DNA of 5,053 nucleotides, taken from NCBI GenBank assembly GCA_003646935.1, contig QMLW01000195.1, positions 1-5,053 of the forward strand, written 5' to 3'. Both the position numbers and the translations under genes were made by a program. This document shows, piece by piece, positions 4,882 to 5,053 of this stretch. Numbering within the stretch: the stretch's first letter is position 1; the number at the start of each line of letters is the position of its first letter. Origin of the DNA: Deltaproteobacteria bacterium. GTDB lineage: Bacteria > Desulfobacterota > DSM-4660 > Desulfatiglandales > B25-G16. The notes below the pieces were generated by a model that was given only the letters and a program-made list of their open reading frames with translations, was not told where the DNA came from and did no database searches.

Positions 4882-5053
4882 GATGCTAAATCCACTCAGT
4901 GCTCCCCTTTTCCATTACCCATCCCCTTTATTAACTGCTTGGGTGAAGAAAGACTCATTATTTCCATGGCTCTTGTAGCTACACCCTTGATCCAACTCCT
5001 GCCCATGATACAAGCTCAGAGCGGCCTTACTTATTCCCCTCAGAAAACTTAAC
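4882..5053. other. 172-bp tail without a supported gene
   Basis: No clear terminator hairpin follows the dehydrogenase stop. The stretch holds the 10-bp palindrome TGTAGCTACA (4974-4983). A minus-strand frame is open from the window edge to a stop at 4915-4917 (45 codons). Its product is not recognised and could be the tail of a convergent gene lying to the right, or chance. Confidence 0.4.

Noticed and set aside
4969..5052. ATG-initiated 27-codon plus frame near the right end
   Set aside because: No ribosome binding site, very short, and the translation is not recognisable.
1..5053. CRISPR array, tRNA or rRNA genes
   Set aside because: No regularly spaced repeats with unique spacers, no cloverleaf with a TTCGA arm, and no rRNA-like conserved blocks were seen.

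Overview
The window looks like a bacterial chromosome fragment of middling GC content. The electron-transfer proteins and the general gene style suggest an anaerobic bacterium of the Desulfobacterota (deltaproteobacterial) kind. That placement is an inference from protein resemblance, because there is no rRNA or other phylogenetic marker. All four recognisable genes lie on the + strand.

Bases 1-505 hold the 3' part of a DUF4338 (DruA-like) gene, which enters from outside the window. It is followed by a possible 16-codon stub of a second, ATGA-overlapping gene. Bases 505-1067 carry no convincing gene. This stretch has a short tandem duplication, a perfect 16-bp palindrome, an unexplained open minus-strand frame, and a candidate promoter/operator pair ahead of the next gene. 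It reads like the decayed edge of a mobile or accessory segment.

Bases 1068-3627 are the metabolic core. A TetR-family repressor closely resembling Bacillus FadR is followed by etfB and etfA, the two subunits of electron transfer flavoprotein. The same grouping is known from the Bacillus fatty-acid degradation operon (lcfA-fadR-fadB-etfB-etfA). The likely logic is that the repressor senses long-chain acyl-CoA and controls the flavoprotein that accepts electrons from acyl-CoA dehydrogenases. The 147-bp fadR-etfB gap holds a TTGACA promoter candidate and, just downstream, a palindrome with 8-bp arms that could be the operator. A strong hairpin follows etfA.

Bases 3628-3996 are non-coding and unusually structured. 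They contain the etfA hairpin, a near-consensus sigma-70 promoter (TTGACA-N17-TATACT), an 8-bp-period tandem repeat enclosed by 7-bp inverted arms, and an AT-rich hairpin. Bases 3997-4881 encode a complete beta-hydroxyacid dehydrogenase with features of an NADP-preferring, GarR-like enzyme. It is probably a separate transcription unit. The last 172 bases show no supported gene.

No previously undescribed system is clear here. The items most worth checking are the DruA-like gene and its truncated partner, the fadR/etfBA regulatory gap, and the promoter-plus-repeat leader before the dehydrogenase.
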